From the NCBI RefSeq assembly GCF_002443255.2, contig NW_019211454.1, forward strand, positions 54,491,823-54,555,822: DNA of 64,000 nucleotides. Reading direction: 5' to 3'. The translations under genes were made by a program, and so were the position numbers. Shown piece by piece: positions 1 through 13,161 of this stretch; position 1 is the first letter of the stretch, and every line of letters starts with the position of its first letter. The notes below the pieces were generated by a model. It did not search any database. It worked only from the letters and a program-made list of their open reading frames with translations, and was not told the origin of the DNA. This DNA comes from Varroa destructor (Eukaryota; Arthropoda; Arachnida; Mesostigmata; Varroidae).

Positions 1-36
1 GCTACTTCTGCTGCTCCCTCATTTCCTTTTGTTCAG

Positions 37-67
37 CGGGGCGGCATGACTGGCTCATCCGAGAAAG
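37..67 (+). CDS. Possible 31-nt exon with start codon at the left edge
   Basis: A long pyrimidine tract ending in TTTTGTTCAG (1-36) is followed by 31 bases containing ATG (46-48; M-T-G-S-S-E-K) and then AAAG|GTAAGC. Both splice sites look strong. The frame is also open leftward to base 1, so it could be part of a longer exon. No partner exon was found, and the nearest likely exon (1888-2262) is on the other strand. Confidence 0.3.
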
Positions 68-1887
68 GTAAGCGTATCTGGAGACAAAAGGTGTAGGAAA
101 AGCACGTAACAGCAACGAGCAGCGGCCGCATCAGAGGAACACGTGAACACGAGACAGGATGATAGCGTTGTGTGTTAATGATATTGTTTTTTGTTGTCGA
201 TGATGATGATGCGTTCGTAATGTTGGCGACGACAACATGGCTCTCAGAAGCTGTTAAGAATAGAAATGCTCCGACACTCCCCGCAACAAACCTCCGTTCG
301 ATTTCTGTTCGCGCCGCTCACGGTGTTAAGGCTTTGTTTACTAGCTTGGTTAGTGAGAGTTGTGCAGATTTGGCTAGAGTGATAAAAACGAACCCGTCGT
401 TTAGGTTGGAGGGGGAGTCCGGCCCGGTCCAGTCGACGATGACTAACGCCCGGATACGAAACGAAGGAAGCCAAAGAAAAAAAATGGTGGGGTAGAAAAA
501 GAAAAGGAAGAGCCTGCGGAGAAATACGAGCTCCTGCTGACGCTACTCTTGGGGCAGGTCTAGGCGAAACGCTGTTGAAATGGGCAAACGAGTAGACCGT
601 AGGTGGAGATAGTTAGGAGCGTTGCTGTCCACACCCGACACGCTCTTTATCGGCCTTAGCAGTCGAAACCAAGTCAGGGGCTATTACTTGCCCTGCCGCC
701 CTGGCCCCTGGCGGCCGCACTGACTTGGATCACGCGTAGAAAAAGTTTGACGGTTTACTATATATTCTATTACAGTTGGACGGCGTTCGCCGGATCAGAT
801 CAAACGCACAACTTTCTTGTACGCCTGCCTTCCTAGCCCTCGATCCGATGTAATCCGATGCTTTTGTTCCTGCTCTGTTGAAGGTTCGCAGGTACTTTTC
901 CTACTTTTCGTTTGCCTACTTGCTGTACTTCGCCTTCTAGAAGCACAAGAAGAAGGAAGCGAAGGTGCGCGGAAAAAGAAGAAATGGCTGTAATTTTGGA
1001 GACGCTGACGTAGGACATTTAGGCGATAGAGGCGGGCAGGGGCGAGGTGGTAGAAACCACGCTCAACATTTAGCCTAATGGGAAAAAGATGTAAATATCT
1101 TTTGAGGACAAGATAAGGACCAAGTCGATTCGTTTGCTTTCTTGGAACTCAACACTGAAGAAGAGATTCGTTTTTTGCGAAAGGAAAATGTATATACTAT
1201 ATTGACTAGTAAGCTCTGAACAGGTAAAGAGCTGCGTTTGTCAGTCTGGCTGGCTGGCTGGCGACATGGTGGGGGGGGCAAGAGAAGAAGAAGCCCCAAG
1301 CAACGACACCTGTTTTGTGCTAGTGAGATGAATCCTCTTTTAAATCACAGACATCTACACCTAGACCCTGAGATAGAAAGACCCTGGGATATACTTCAGA
1401 GGAGAGGTGGCAGCGTAATATTATTACCACTGTTTAACTTTTTCTACTGTTCGTCTTTTTTTTGCGGGAAATGCTACCTATCTACAAATCGTGTCGGTAG
1501 CACAGGGGAGTTTGATTATATCAAGGAAGAGATTCAGACTGACATGCATATGCGGGAAAAGGAGCCAGGCACCAGAGAAGTCCGATAAGAAAGAGACGTC
1601 GCTAAGTCTCGAACTTGGGCTCCAGTCTTACCGCTCCGTAGTAAACGTTTAAATGGATAACCAAATATAGTAAATAAGCAGAATTATTCATCTATGGCAC
1701 CGTTTCCAAGTCCGCAATGTGGCCCTATTTATTAATCGTTATGAGTAGATTTGGAATCGACATAAATTGAGAGTTACTTAACTAAATAACAGTCGAGTGC
1801 ACATCTGCCATAACAAACTGGATTACGATACTTCATTTAACATTTGAAAAATCAAGATCAGTAAGTAACCTTAATGAATCAACTTAC
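68..1887. other. No identifiable gene; one interrupted inverted repeat
   Basis: Several short ORFs on both strands lack splice sites or a recognisable composition. An inverted repeat (CCAAGTCAG at 669-677, CTGACTTGG at 720-728) encloses a GC-rich loop with CCCTGG repeats. If the exon at 1888-2262 is real, this is probably its following intron. Confidence 0.5.
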
Positions 1888-2262
1888 GGTGTAGATGGAG
1901 CCGACAGAAACGACGGTGGATCATAGAAAACATCATCGAGGTCTTCCTCTTCAAGGTCCTCCACGGGCGGATATTCAAAGCTCCGTTCTACGGCAAAGTA
2001 CGCTGGGGAGGGTTCGTATCCAGAATCGGTGTCACATGAGCATGATAATGAGCAGTTCTGGCCTTGATAGCCCTGATTGTTTAGCAAACCTTGGCTTTTC
2101 GGTGGGCCAGTAACAGATGAGGGGCCGTTGCGAGCGACGCAAAATGTTGGGCACGCCATCTGCTTGGGCCCGTCCAGCCTAAGTAGCCACTCCGGACCGT
2201 CTTTCGAGTTCTCTCGTCTGCTCAGTACCTTACAATCCAGCGTTCCTCTAGATCCAGCCATT
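1888..2262 (-). CDS. First coding exon of an unrecognised protein (partial gene, continues left)
   Basis: An ATTGCAG acceptor is followed by one base and then ATG (2259-2261). The frame stays open for 124 codons plus two bases to a consensus C|GTAAGT donor at 1881-1887. The protein starts M-A-G-S-R-G-T-L-D-C. It has a Cys/Ser patch (C-S-L-S-C-S-C) and then Y-E-P-S-P-A-Y-F. It ends in an acidic Pro-rich stretch (P-P-V-E-D-L-E-E-E-D-L-D-D-V-F-Y-D-P-P). Both splice sites and codon-like composition argue for a real exon. The acceptor just before the ATG implies an upstream 5' UTR exon, perhaps far to the right across the gene-poor region. The next exon must start with one base. I could not find it in 1-1880, so it may lie outside. 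Function unknown. Confidence 0.6.
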
Positions 2263-3937
2263 CTGCAATGATCAAAATTGAGAATAGGTACGTCAGTACC
2301 ACTTGAATAATAATCAGATGACTCAAAAGTAGAAAAAAACACCACAAACAAATTGTTAGTAGACGATCAGTAGCGTTATCCACTAAACACAAGTAGAATC
2401 TCGGATTATACACACAAAATCCGCGTGTAAGGTTTGTTTTTCACTTGCATTATAGGACTTTGAAGACTATACTTTTTGTTGACACAATCGGCGATTTTTA
2501 TATGCATCTCCAGTTCTCACTGCTCCACCCTAAAAAATTACACAGCTTGATTATATCTCTTATCTCGTGTCTTTCATTATCACCTTATATTACCCATTAG
2601 GCTAGAGACCTGTCCATTAGCAAAAAAAAATAGACGGAACAAACAATCCTATACAGTACAATGATAAACTTACACCGCTGATGTCAAAACGCATGCGGGG
2701 TTAGAAATCAACTAATAGCCCTTAAGCAAACGAGATAAAAGTTGGGGCAATGGAGGGATTATTGGTGAATGGAAGAGTCGTCACGTGAAGGCGACATAGT
2801 AGGACAAAAGCCGGTTTTGGATTCGCGATATAAAAATACTGCTTTTCCTGCTGATCTGTTTGTCATCGTTGTCTATGATTTAGCGGTGGCAAGCCTTTGG
2901 TGTCGACAGTATTGGCGACGCATCGATCCCAGCGACATGTATGTCCGCGCTTAAGAACAGCTAGCGCTGTTTTTTTCAGTAAATCTAACGCGTACGCCCT
3001 TAGAACGATGTCTGCTACTGGGTACGAATAGGGACGACCAAGCTGTAATTTAACATGATTTTCTATGTTGATTGAACAGATAGCGTCTACTTACGTACGT
3101 GTGCGTAATACAAGCGTGGACGCCAGATGATGCGTGCATGTTCCTATTTCAGTTGACGTATTTGCATTTGGGGTGTTGATTGGGCATTTGAAAAGTAATA
3201 ATTTTTGTAATTTGGACTTGATATTTGATTATTTTATTGCCGTTATAGCTATATAGGTGTGTATCTCTTATTACTTACATATCATATGATGGCATCTCAC
3301 TACACTTGTATATCGTATATCACTATGGGTACCACAACACAACAATTAAGTTATTAACCGGTAACGATTTGGGGTTCGGTCCTTTTCTCTATGAAAAGTC
3401 TGTGTTCAGAATCGGTGCCCGTTGTTAGAGCTTTTGTTCCCGATTCTGCCGAAACATCAGAGTCAGAGTTCCTCTCCGAGCACAACTACTTGTAGACACG
3501 CAGTGAAACTAACAATGCTTAATATGGCACAATATTCTAGAGTAAGTTTGCACGTTTCAAATTCAATTCTCGTAAACAAAAAACAGCAATTCTTGTTCTT
3601 CGATCAGAACCCACTTCGAGGTAACGCAAGAGTCAACGACTGTAGACACGAAAACTTCGATAGCTTCTGCTGCTGTTGTTCTTGCCGTTGTGCTAGTGGT
3701 TTTAAAAGGGCTGCCGCTGGTTAGTCTTAAGTTCCTGCTACGTCTTACTCCGATGGGTGTATCCAACAAAGTGAACGGTGATGCCCCGCTCTGTCCGATC
3801 TTGACTCACTCAGACAATTTCTCCACTCCGGCCACCGTTCGCTATTTGACTGGCTCGCCCCGCAATTCGCCAGAGCAAGGGGTCTGGCTAGAAACTCTTC
3901 GAGTTCGAGTAGCTCCGCCTACCACCCACTCTCTTTC
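2263..3937. other. AT-rich spacer or intron, nothing recognised
   Basis: Short ORFs only (at most 100 codons, 3422-3724). It probably contains the start of the 5' intron of the gene whose exon lies at 1888-2262. Confidence 0.5.
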
Positions 3938-4021
3938 TCAAGCACCAAGAGCGGCCTGGCGGGCCGGCTGCGTCTCCAGCTCGTTCGTATGGTCGTCCTC
4001 TTCGTTGGCACCTGATCCCCT
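3938..4021 (-). CDS. Possible short terminal exon
   Basis: After a GGTGTTCAG acceptor, 27 codons read R-G-S-G-A-N-E-E-D-D-H-T-N-E and then Q-P-A-R-Q-A-A-L-G-A, ending in TGA. The composition (acidic, then Ala/Gln) and the acceptor are exon-like. No upstream exon of the same gene was found, and the region is GC-rich with ORFs on both strands, so chance is quite possible. Confidence 0.25.
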   Translation of the reverse strand, partial: RGSGANEEDDHTNELETQPARQAALGA

Positions 4022-7000
4022 CTGAACACCAAGCTAACCTTACGATAGGCAATGGCTTCGTTTGGATTAATGACGATGATACCATACGTATTCTTAAAAT
4101 GTGTAAGTTAAATGCACCTTTAGTATGTCAAACTGAAGCTCGCTTTTCAGGCACGAGATTCGATAGATTTGTTTTAACCCTATTTAATTACAAACGGAAA
4201 CCAAGTTGCCGTTCCGAGTCGCCATTCGCACCTGATTCTAAGGATTTTCTCGTGTCTGCCCCGAACTTCGAGGTCACTTCTCATTCTTTGGCGTCCTCCT
4301 GCCATAGACACACAGACACACACATTTAGTAGAACGGGTGAAGCTATATCAGTTTTGCTCGCTGTCCTGTCGCTCCCTGTTGCGGTGACCAGCAGCGGCG
4401 GCCCTGCAGAGTCTAGCTAACTGTAATAGCTAGTTGGTACGTAAACTTGGGCGCGTACAGTGTCGCCAGCGAGAGAATAAGCCCTAGAGGGCTAACTCTC
4501 TCCTGTTGCGCTTGCACGATGCCGTGCGATTTGCCGTAGGTCTACTATGACGTCATGCTGTTGTCGATGCGCGACCGGTTGTTTGTCGCTGTTGCTATTG
4601 TAGCGGATGCTGTTGCTAATGGCAATGATGACAGCTTCGTGTCCTAACGAGCGTGAGACGTTGGTTCGCGACTGCTCGCGATGGTGTCATAGGCCATTGT
4701 GTGACTTGCGAGTTGTCTCGCAACGGTTCTCGTTGTGGCCTGAGCGCGCACAGGCGTCGAACCGCGCTTCTAATTCGCCGCCGGACTCTAATACTGGAGA
4801 CAGCAGAGTTCGCGGAAACGAAAACAGGCGAATTAGCGCGCTGTTTTCAGATCTAACTACGGAAAGCTTCGGCTTACAGGATACAAACTTCTGCTTGAGC
4901 TGCCGACCGACTCTTAGTTGCAGCACGAGCAGTAACGACGACAAGATAGACCGGCAGAACTAGCCCAAAGTGCAACATAATGAGCCAGCTGCGATGTACG
5001 AAACAAATCGGCTCTAACGAATGGGTGATGGTTGGCAAAAGTTGTATAAAAAGCCAGATAGCTTTCGTTTGACAACACCAGTCGGGGTGACGCAATCAAT
5101 GTTCTTGGAAGCAGCTGGGACGTACGATTACATTATGCAAAACTGTATCAGAAACAGTTTTAAGGAGAATCATTTAGAAGACCTTTTCATTTTCTAAGGG
5201 ATATTCTACTATGAAAAGAACGTGCGTTTGAATTATAGTTAGACAGGTTGTCGCCAATGTTATAAGCAGCTGTGTGCTATAAAAGCAAACAGATATTTTT
5301 CGAAGTTGATTAGTTAAGCTAAAATTGAAAGTAGCTTTTCTCAAGCTGTACAAGCTTTGGGGTGCGGGGGTGCGTGCGTTCAAGCTGTCCAGTCTAGGCT
5401 AGCTGTGATTCCACGCTGTCGAAGAAGCCATCTGTTACTCTCAACGAGCTAAGCCAAGCCTTAGCATTATAGGGGATTACACGCTGACCAAGTTTCGATC
5501 AGCAGTGGAATAGCCGGAGTCCGGAATTGACCAATACTTCCGATCGTTTTGCTTTTAGGAGCCGTGCGGTCTTTATCCATAACGTCAGCGTCGTTCGCTC
5601 GCCCAAGATATCGAATGAGGGTGACACGAAAATGAAATGTCGCCGATGTTCTGTGCTGTGTTTCAATTTAACCTTCATACATATTGGACTGATATATATC
5701 TTTGAACAGCAGAAAAGAGCGCGTATTTCTTATTGTTGATGACGAATACCGCCTACTCTCGCGATCGCCTTATTTGCTACCAGCGATGGCAAAGAAACGG
5801 GACTGACCTCGTTATTGTTATCACAACGAAAACTGTGTTTCGTCGCTGATTTCACTGTGAACAATTCTATCTGTATACACACACTCGCGGTTTATCTAAA
5901 CTGTTACTTTTGGTCGTCCAACTCAAATAAATGTCCTGATAGTAAGCCCGTAATATAAAACGCTTTATCTTTCAGCTTTTTTTTTTTTTTTTCGGTCTCT
6001 AAGCGTTCCGAGATAGCTGATTTTTTTCCTTAATCTTGTAGCGTATCTAGAGATATATATATATATATATAGTTGTCAATATGCCTGCGAGTGTTTTAAC
6101 AGATTGAGTTCAACTAAATTTTGAAAGAGCTGGTACTGATTCGAAAAACAAAAATGTGTTGATAAGGCGGCCCGCGGGGAGACGTTTAGCAAGTAGTATG
6201 GTTTTATTGATGGAACATTTGGTGGCCACGGTTACCGTTAGCAAAGTTCATCGGGACTTTTGGTCTTTTCTAAACGCCTAACTGACTAATAAAATCTATG
6301 CATTCGTCAGCTTCATCATACAAAGCTTTTAACGCGTGCCAACCAATCTATTGGGTTTTGCCTCTGGGTGCTGAGTCACAAAAACAAATGATTGGACATA
6401 TATCCATTTTGCTATCTGTGGAAATGACTACAATCTATCTGGCCAAATATTGACTACATCCGAAAAATTAACTTGAAAAATTAGCTACAGTTACTTGTCA
6501 CAGCTATCCTATATCTGCAGCGTGTGATGTACTCATTTGCCGTGTCGGTTGGCACTGCGAACGTCGTCGTGTGGTACTCGCTTGTCCCAGGACAAAGCAC
6601 CCGGCCAGACAAATGCCCAACGGGACACGCATTTCGCGTCCGCCTTCTTTAGCATGACGCATCGCATTGGCCCTCAAACCTCGATGACCGCACTTGTTCT
6701 CATGTGTTGCAGTCATTCACGTTTTGTCGACGACTTTGATGAAACGGCGAAGTACACGTTTGCTAACAGAATCTCCAAAACAGACCCCCGGCTAGTGATG
6801 ACGAGGAGACGGCAGCCTTCGTGTCACGTTGACCAACATTACTATCTGCATCAGCAGTAACTAGGATTAAACAAGGAGCGGGTGAGGGTCGTCGTCTGCG
6901 CTGCTGCACTTTACTGATCGGTCACCTTTTACGGCAACGTTCCATCATTTTCTCCCATGTTCCTTCTGCTAGTGCTGTTAGGTCTGCTTTGAGTTTCCTG

Positions 7001-8617
7001 TCGTCGTTGTCGTTACTTTCGCACGTTATAGCCGCTAAGGTGACGCTAAGGTAGTACCCCTTCAAGTTTACAAATAAGTGACCATGTGTCGACAGCCAGC
7101 GAATTTAGCTTATACAAGTGTCGGCTGAACTGCCCAGCAAATTTACCAGAAGAGACTCTTTTGGCGGACTGACCGGAACAGCGGCATCAAATAGCCCTCT
7201 TCCAGTTGCGCTCGATTTGTTGAACAATAGAAACAGCGGCGGCAGTCTTTGTTAGGCGGCATAAGCGCCGGAAGGAATACCTGCGAACAACTTTTATCGG
7301 CTCTCACAAGCCTAAATTCTGTCACGTAATTATCATATCATTCACACATCATATAGAAATCATTTCCATGACCATCATTATTATTGTTATTATTACAGGT
7401 TTCGCCGGCTAGTGCACGTTGGCCCCATTGAGAACCAGCTAACGAACATTTCTTCGAAGTTCCACTTCAAAAGAGTAACTGTACATTGTATCCTATGCCG
7501 TGTTCCAATGTTTATGTCGTGTTCTTATGACCGTGTCTCTGCGCATAAGAATACGACTTTGTTAGTGACGCCACGAGACAACAGAGTTACTTGTTCTGCA
7601 GTCCCTACGGCACAAACATAGACCCATACCATTACAAAACTACCCGTTAACCGCTACGTATGGTTATCATAGTTACCGGTAGCATCCAATTGCTTCTCGT
7701 ATACGTTTCTGTGTACTTGTGTATGTGAATTATTTTTTATAGTTTATCGTGTGCTGCATCAGGCCATACTACCGCAGAATCGTTTGCCTGTGTAAGTGCG
7801 CCACAGCGAAATGGACATAAGGACACCGGAATACACAAGTGAAACTAGAGCACACTAAGGCGAAACACCTTTGTGTTTGTCAGCAGCTTCGAAGATCAGA
7901 CAGTCGAAGAAAGCATCTGGCACCAGTCAAACACAGCCATCAGCTTCTGCGTGCTGGTATAAGGCGTAGCATCACCAAGACATTATCATCTATCTATCTA
8001 TCTATTTACTAAATAATGATGCTGTTGCCGTAATCGCTATTCCAATCAAATCATCCGATGATCAAAATTGGCTGGCAGCGAGAAAGGGAGGGCACGGTGG
8101 CGATCGGTGAGGTAGCTTGTATTGAGGTTGCATTTATTTCGAAAAAGTTTCCCTATGCAGTTGCAAAGTTTGCAAAGTCAAATTGAACCCAGTCAGATAC
8201 CCATTTGGATCGCCCACTTACATGCATTGGAAGGGGTGCAAAACAGTCACATTGTGCAGATTTCCGTGCAGTGGCTATCATGCACTTGTCGAATGTTGGT
8301 TTTGACGACCAGCTCAGCCACGTATCCTTTACCCTTTACAGCAATGCTTTCAATGTGCCTAATTCAATAATCAGTCTAGCTTGTAGTTTCCCGGCACCTA
8401 TGCGTACTTCTCGGTCTGTTTATACATAAGCCTAGTCCGAGCGATCGAGTCTTGTAAAATCCTAAATGGACTATTACGGCTTGTCCTTACACCCGTACAC
8501 TTCTTAAAGAAATTCGCTCTAATCATGTATCGTACCTTACAGACACCTATTGCTACCCATCAGTACATTCAGTCAACAGTCTGTGTTACACCTGTTCACC
8601 CGTATACCAGTAAATCT
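4022..8617. other. Spacer with homopolymer and AT runs; overlapping ORFs at 4.6-4.96 kb
   Basis: A GC-richer patch at 4600-4965 has ORFs in three frames (plus 4607-4963, 118 aa, Ser/Asn-rich, is the longest). A T16 run at 5977-5992 follows CTTTCAG. An AT run lies at 6053-6071 and an ATCT repeat at 7988-8004. Nothing is recognised. Confidence 0.5.
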
Positions 8618-8696
8618 ATGGCGAATGGATCGCATGACGACAGCGTCATATTGGAATTTATAGAGTCTGCCAGTGATAGCAGTAGCAGCGGTAATG
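8618..8696 (+). CDS. Possible first coding exon, Ser/Asp-rich
   Basis: ATG (8618-8620) starts M-A-N-G-S-H-D-D-S-V-I-L-E-F-I-E and then a Ser-rich stretch, reaching AATG|GTGAGG, a good donor. It is inside a longer 136-codon ORF (8525-8935), whose later part looks non-coding. No following exon found. Confidence 0.22.
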
Positions 8697-9985
8697 GTGA
8701 GGACAGAAGCAATGTGCATTTGAACTTGTTGTTTATTTATTTTACCTCTCGTTCTTTCGGCCCTCGCTCGTTCCCTGCCTCGTTACGGCCGTTATCTAGT
8801 CATTCAGTCTGTCAGCTGCAAAATATATATGATGCCACCCACCGTGGCAGCCCTAGCGACAGCATAAGTGTGCTCTTGGTTACCCCATCCCGTTGTCAGT
8901 CCGTATTTCTCTCGCTAAGCGCCGAAAACCGATGACTTTTCAGCAATGATGACATACAGATCACTACAGTCAGAACGACGACGGCAACCGAAGCGACAAT
9001 GGACGAATGCGAGAGCGGCGTTTACCAATTGGCGCTTGGTCAACCCGCCAGTTAGAGCGACCCACATACAAACACATAGATACACTCATTGATTGAATCG
9101 GTAGACACCACCGGCCGTTAGGATCTCAACGGAATCTACCGCTTTCCGTTGCTTCTCCGCTTCGGAGTCGTTTAAACAATAAACGAAAAGATTATCCTGT
9201 AATGGCAGCCGGTGAAAAAACAACGGCGATAAGAGAAATAGTAGAAAAGACTGGGCAGCCGGCAAAGGAACTTGTTTGAGGTATTCAACACTGCCTCTTT
9301 TAACAGAGCAGCTCGTCGCTGCTGTCTAAGCAGATTTCGTCGCATTGTGTGTGTGCTGATTATATATATACATATATATGTGCGTGTGTGTGTCTTTTAC
9401 GTAATCTTCTGATGGCTCCTCGGCAGCGAACAGCCGGTCGCGCCACGGGTCGGTCGAAATTATCACGATTTTCCCACACGGTCAAGGGTTCTTATTGCGT
9501 TTGTCCGCCTATCTATGTATATATTTAGGTATGTATCTATGTTCATGTTATATCTTCTTCGTTTTCTTCCCTTCTTGTGCCTTTTCGAGCTATTCGATAT
9601 ATTTGTTCGTTCTATACAATTTTTACTTCTTGTATGTATAATTATCTATCATATATTTTGTTTCATTTTTCCCAGACACGCCTTTTCGCTTAAAGCGAGG
9701 TTGTCTAAGGTGGCCTGACTCGTGCTACTGATGGTAACCCGCATTAATGGCGACCGCAGCGCACATCTTCATTGTTGTCACGACGATCTCTAGACACCAC
9801 CTTAACATTGCGCTTCTAATCCGTCATTGAATCCGGACCACGGCCTTCTGAGCGTGACTAACCATCGGCTCGCTGCCCTACCCCGACGACTGCTGGCCTG
9901 ACAGCGTGGAGTCTCGTTCAAAGTCGAATGAATTTTGATTTCTAGCTACTGACAAGATGAAATCATCGGTTGTTGAAACAATCGC
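8697..9985. other. Spacer with AT/GT repeat
   Basis: A TATA/CATATA run passing into GTGTGT lies at about 9361-9393. No gene-like ORF. Confidence 0.6.
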
Positions 9986-10045
9986 ATGTGCTCGAATGGC
10001 AACGAAGCGGCGGCGGCGGCGGCGGCGGCGGCGGCAGGGGCAGCA
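9986..10045 (+). CDS. Possible first coding exon with poly-alanine
   Basis: ATG opens M-C-S-N-G-N-E, followed by a run of Ala codons (GCG repeat) and G-A-A, ending exactly at a consensus GTAAGTAC donor. If unspliced, the ORF runs to 10201 (71 aa). Poly-Ala from a GCG run near a promoter island is common in animal transcription-factor exons, but also arises by chance in triplet repeats. Confidence 0.25.
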
Positions 10046-11069
10046 GTAAGTACGGACTGTCATTACGAGACGTTAGAGGAGGACACGGACGCTCCCTTAT
10101 TGAAAACGCGTGACTGCAAACGGATGAATTTTACCGCGCCGGCGTATCCGCCAACGACGAATAAGCGCCATGTCACCTTAAACATAAGGAAATCATTTTG
10201 AAGTGATTGTTTATCAGTGTATAACGTGCGGTAAGAGGAATAGCAATGAAGCAGGCAAACAGTAGCGGGTCAACATCGAAGCTGACGTCGCTGCGTACAC
10301 TTTTACATGGAAGGCTTGATGAGTCGTTTTGAAGTCACTGTCGTTGTTCTGCCCATTGTTGTTGCAGCGATTGCGTTTGTTACCAGCTCGAACAACCGTG
10401 AGATTCTTGTCGTCTCGAAGCGAGGTCCGAACGAGATCATATGGCCAGCCAACTGCTTTCTAGCTGATGTCACGAAGTGTAGTGAAGCAGTCTTCCTTCG
10501 CTCCGCATGGCCTACACGAAATGCAAGAACTCGAACGACAACGATAGTACAATGTGCTTGTTTCTAGTAGCTGGTTAGTACGGTAGCAAAACGGAATGGC
10601 GGTAATAAGTATATGCGCTTCCATTAGTAATTTCCAGGAGTTCATGTCGGCGGGCTATTGCTGCCTTCACTGCCTTGATGCGGACACAGGTTCTAATGAA
10701 AACTGTGTCCTGTCAAAAAGTGAGGCTGAATAATTTCACAACGCAAGGCAACATCATTTCATTTGAGGATTTGAGAAGAGATCGTAGGTGGAAACAAAAC
10801 GATGTGTGTACAGTGGCTCAAATCGAAATACAGATCACAAAAGAGACATGTACTTCGTTACGGCCTGTGTCCCGTACCCCTAGTATTCGTCAATGACTCG
10901 ACGCCACCTTTAACTCTGAAAGTGATATAAAAGCTACTCGCGAACATCTACTTTGGGTGCTCGTCAATCAAATAATCATAACAAAAGTTTCTTCCATACG
11001 TCCATCTCATATCTTACTGTTCGTGCTTTTGTTGTTCCCCTTTGTATTTCTTTTAAGTTGACTCCTTCG

Positions 11070-11110
<41 letters not shown>

Positions 11111-13158
11111 CCTCGCTCTCAATCTAAATTTTTAATAGTTCTTCGAAAACTTCGATTTTCTTAAAATCAATATTATCAACGGCGTCAAAATGCTTACTTA
11201 TAGATAATGGCTCAAAAAAAAAGATCGACAACAGAATCTCATGCGGAGCTTACTCGTTCAAACCAGAGATTCCTTTTCGGGAACTTGTTTTCGCCGCTTG
11301 TTGCCGTACGTTGGACTAGCACTAGCAGGATCACTTAAACAACTGCTCGCCGTGAACCGTATTAGATGCGCCAACACTCTGCTAGGACAAAGTAGGCCCG
11401 ACCTGACTGAGTATCCTGAGGCTTAAGAACGCTGAATTAACCCAGTTGTCCAAAGGGCGAGGGTTGTTCCCTTCGAAAGCCTTGTCGTTCGTTTATCGGT
11501 TCAGCGCTCTATTTGCAGGTCACCCACAAGAGCCACACATCAGGGTTGAGACAAGTTGGCAACAAAGAAGTCATAATGATATGACCGTTACCACAGCCGC
11601 TGTTGAAGCCTAAAACAGCGTTAACCGTTTCACTTCATCAAACGTTGTCCTTCGGCTTGCTCTCCTTTTCCGTCTTCAGCTTTTTGTCCATGTGTGTCAA
11701 TTAACCCCGACTAAGCAGCCAACGCGACCGTACGCTGCTGCCACGACCTGCTGTGGATGGCTTTGCCGCCGGCATCTCTGCTGTCGATGTTTCTGCGACG
11801 CTGCCGTCTACTGCAGCCGCCGCCGCCAGGGGTTCGTAGCCGCATACAAAGCTCGGCACCTGGCTGCAGTGGGATCGTCCGCTAACGCCCTTTTTTTATT
11901 TTCTCTCTCTATGGAGCTTCCGTATTTGCGAAAGTGTAGGAAGCGAAGAGTTGTACGTGTGTCAGCATGAGCTGGCTGCGGGCAAGTGGGTTAGCTGCTG
12001 GATAAACAGCAACAACGGCAGTCGCCGCTCGCGATGAGTTGATGTGTGTCGATGCATGTATACACATATGTAGGTTATTGCTGAGCCGCTATTTGCTCTC
12101 CTTCTCGTCGCCTGTGTCTCTTCGCGTTCTCGCATCGCAAAGAGGCGCCTAACGATGGTCTCCTGCGTTCGGCTTCTTCTTCTTCTTCTTCTTTTCATTT
12201 TTGTTCGTCGCCTTCGATTGTTTATGCGGCTTTCGCTGCCGCCGCTGCTGCTGCTGCTGCTGCAACCGTCAGCGCTGCACATTGCGTCTTAGTTGTGGTA
12301 TAGGAGACGACGCACGTGCGCGTGGCCAAAGAAGACGCGAACCGATCGCGCGACGGACAATGACGAACGAAGGCGATCGGGTGAAGACGCCAAACGGAGA
12401 GCAAAGCAGGAAAAGTGACGCAAGAGACGACGCAGCTTTCTCGAACACCACAATCGGCACCGCTATGGAGAGCATCAACAAAAATTATAGCAGCAAAAGA
12501 TGCGCCGCCGATACAACGGAAAAAACAACGTCAGGGCATCAAATTTAAGGGAACGATGCTAGCGATCGCATCAGAGATAGAGAAGTTAGGGCTGGAAATA
12601 GCGTGGATGGCCAGCGAGCATTTGGCAACCACGGCTATAATTACGACGACGGTGTCCCCCCACACCAACGACAATAAAGATGTTGCCGACGACACGTACC
12701 ATAGGAACCAGTATATTGCATAGCATACGTAAGCCCATGTTTTATTTTTACCGTATGTGACTGTGTATCGGTCCCGAGTATCGATACGATACGACATGGA
12801 TGTCTCACCACATAGTGGGGATTCGTTTTCGCAGATGCCACTTTCATCGCGGTCGTCGGCGGGTGCGCTCGCATCTGGGGTGCGCGGAACTGAATAAAGC
12901 TGGCAAAAAAAAATGGTGAACACGGTAAAGTTCTGACAGCACGTTGGATGTGAGCGGTGCGATGAATAAAGCGGGTCGCTCAGACAGATATATTTTTACC
13001 CTAGGCGTTTATAGGCGACAGAAGATAGAAGCAGGACGAATCAGGCGCGAAAGTCAGAAAAATGAAAGCTTGCCAGAGAAATAAGGGAGGAAGAAAATAC
13101 AGGTCAAAAAAACAGCGTAAGGACGCACGCGACTCGTCGCCGTATTTTCGATAGACAT
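10046..13158. other. Spacer with CT, TTC and CTG repeats
   Basis: It holds a CT microsatellite at about 11072-11107, a TTC repeat at 12172-12196 and a CTG run at 12240-12261. Around 12.0-12.7 kb, overlapping ORFs in several frames (plus 12201-12548 and 12415-12723, minus 11962-12282) occupy a GC-richer patch. None can be chosen as a gene. Confidence 0.5.
11072..11107. repeat. CT microsatellite
   Basis: About 18 CT units, flanked by CCCTCCCTC. Confidence 0.9.
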
Positions 13159-13161
13159 TCC

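Noticed and set aside
4607..4963. 118-codon Ser/Asn-rich plus-strand ORF
   Set aside because: Two other ORFs share the same bases, and no splice sites or family support it.
12201..12723. Overlapping ORFs around the CTG repeat
   Set aside because: Open frames on both strands and in two plus frames point to composition rather than coding.
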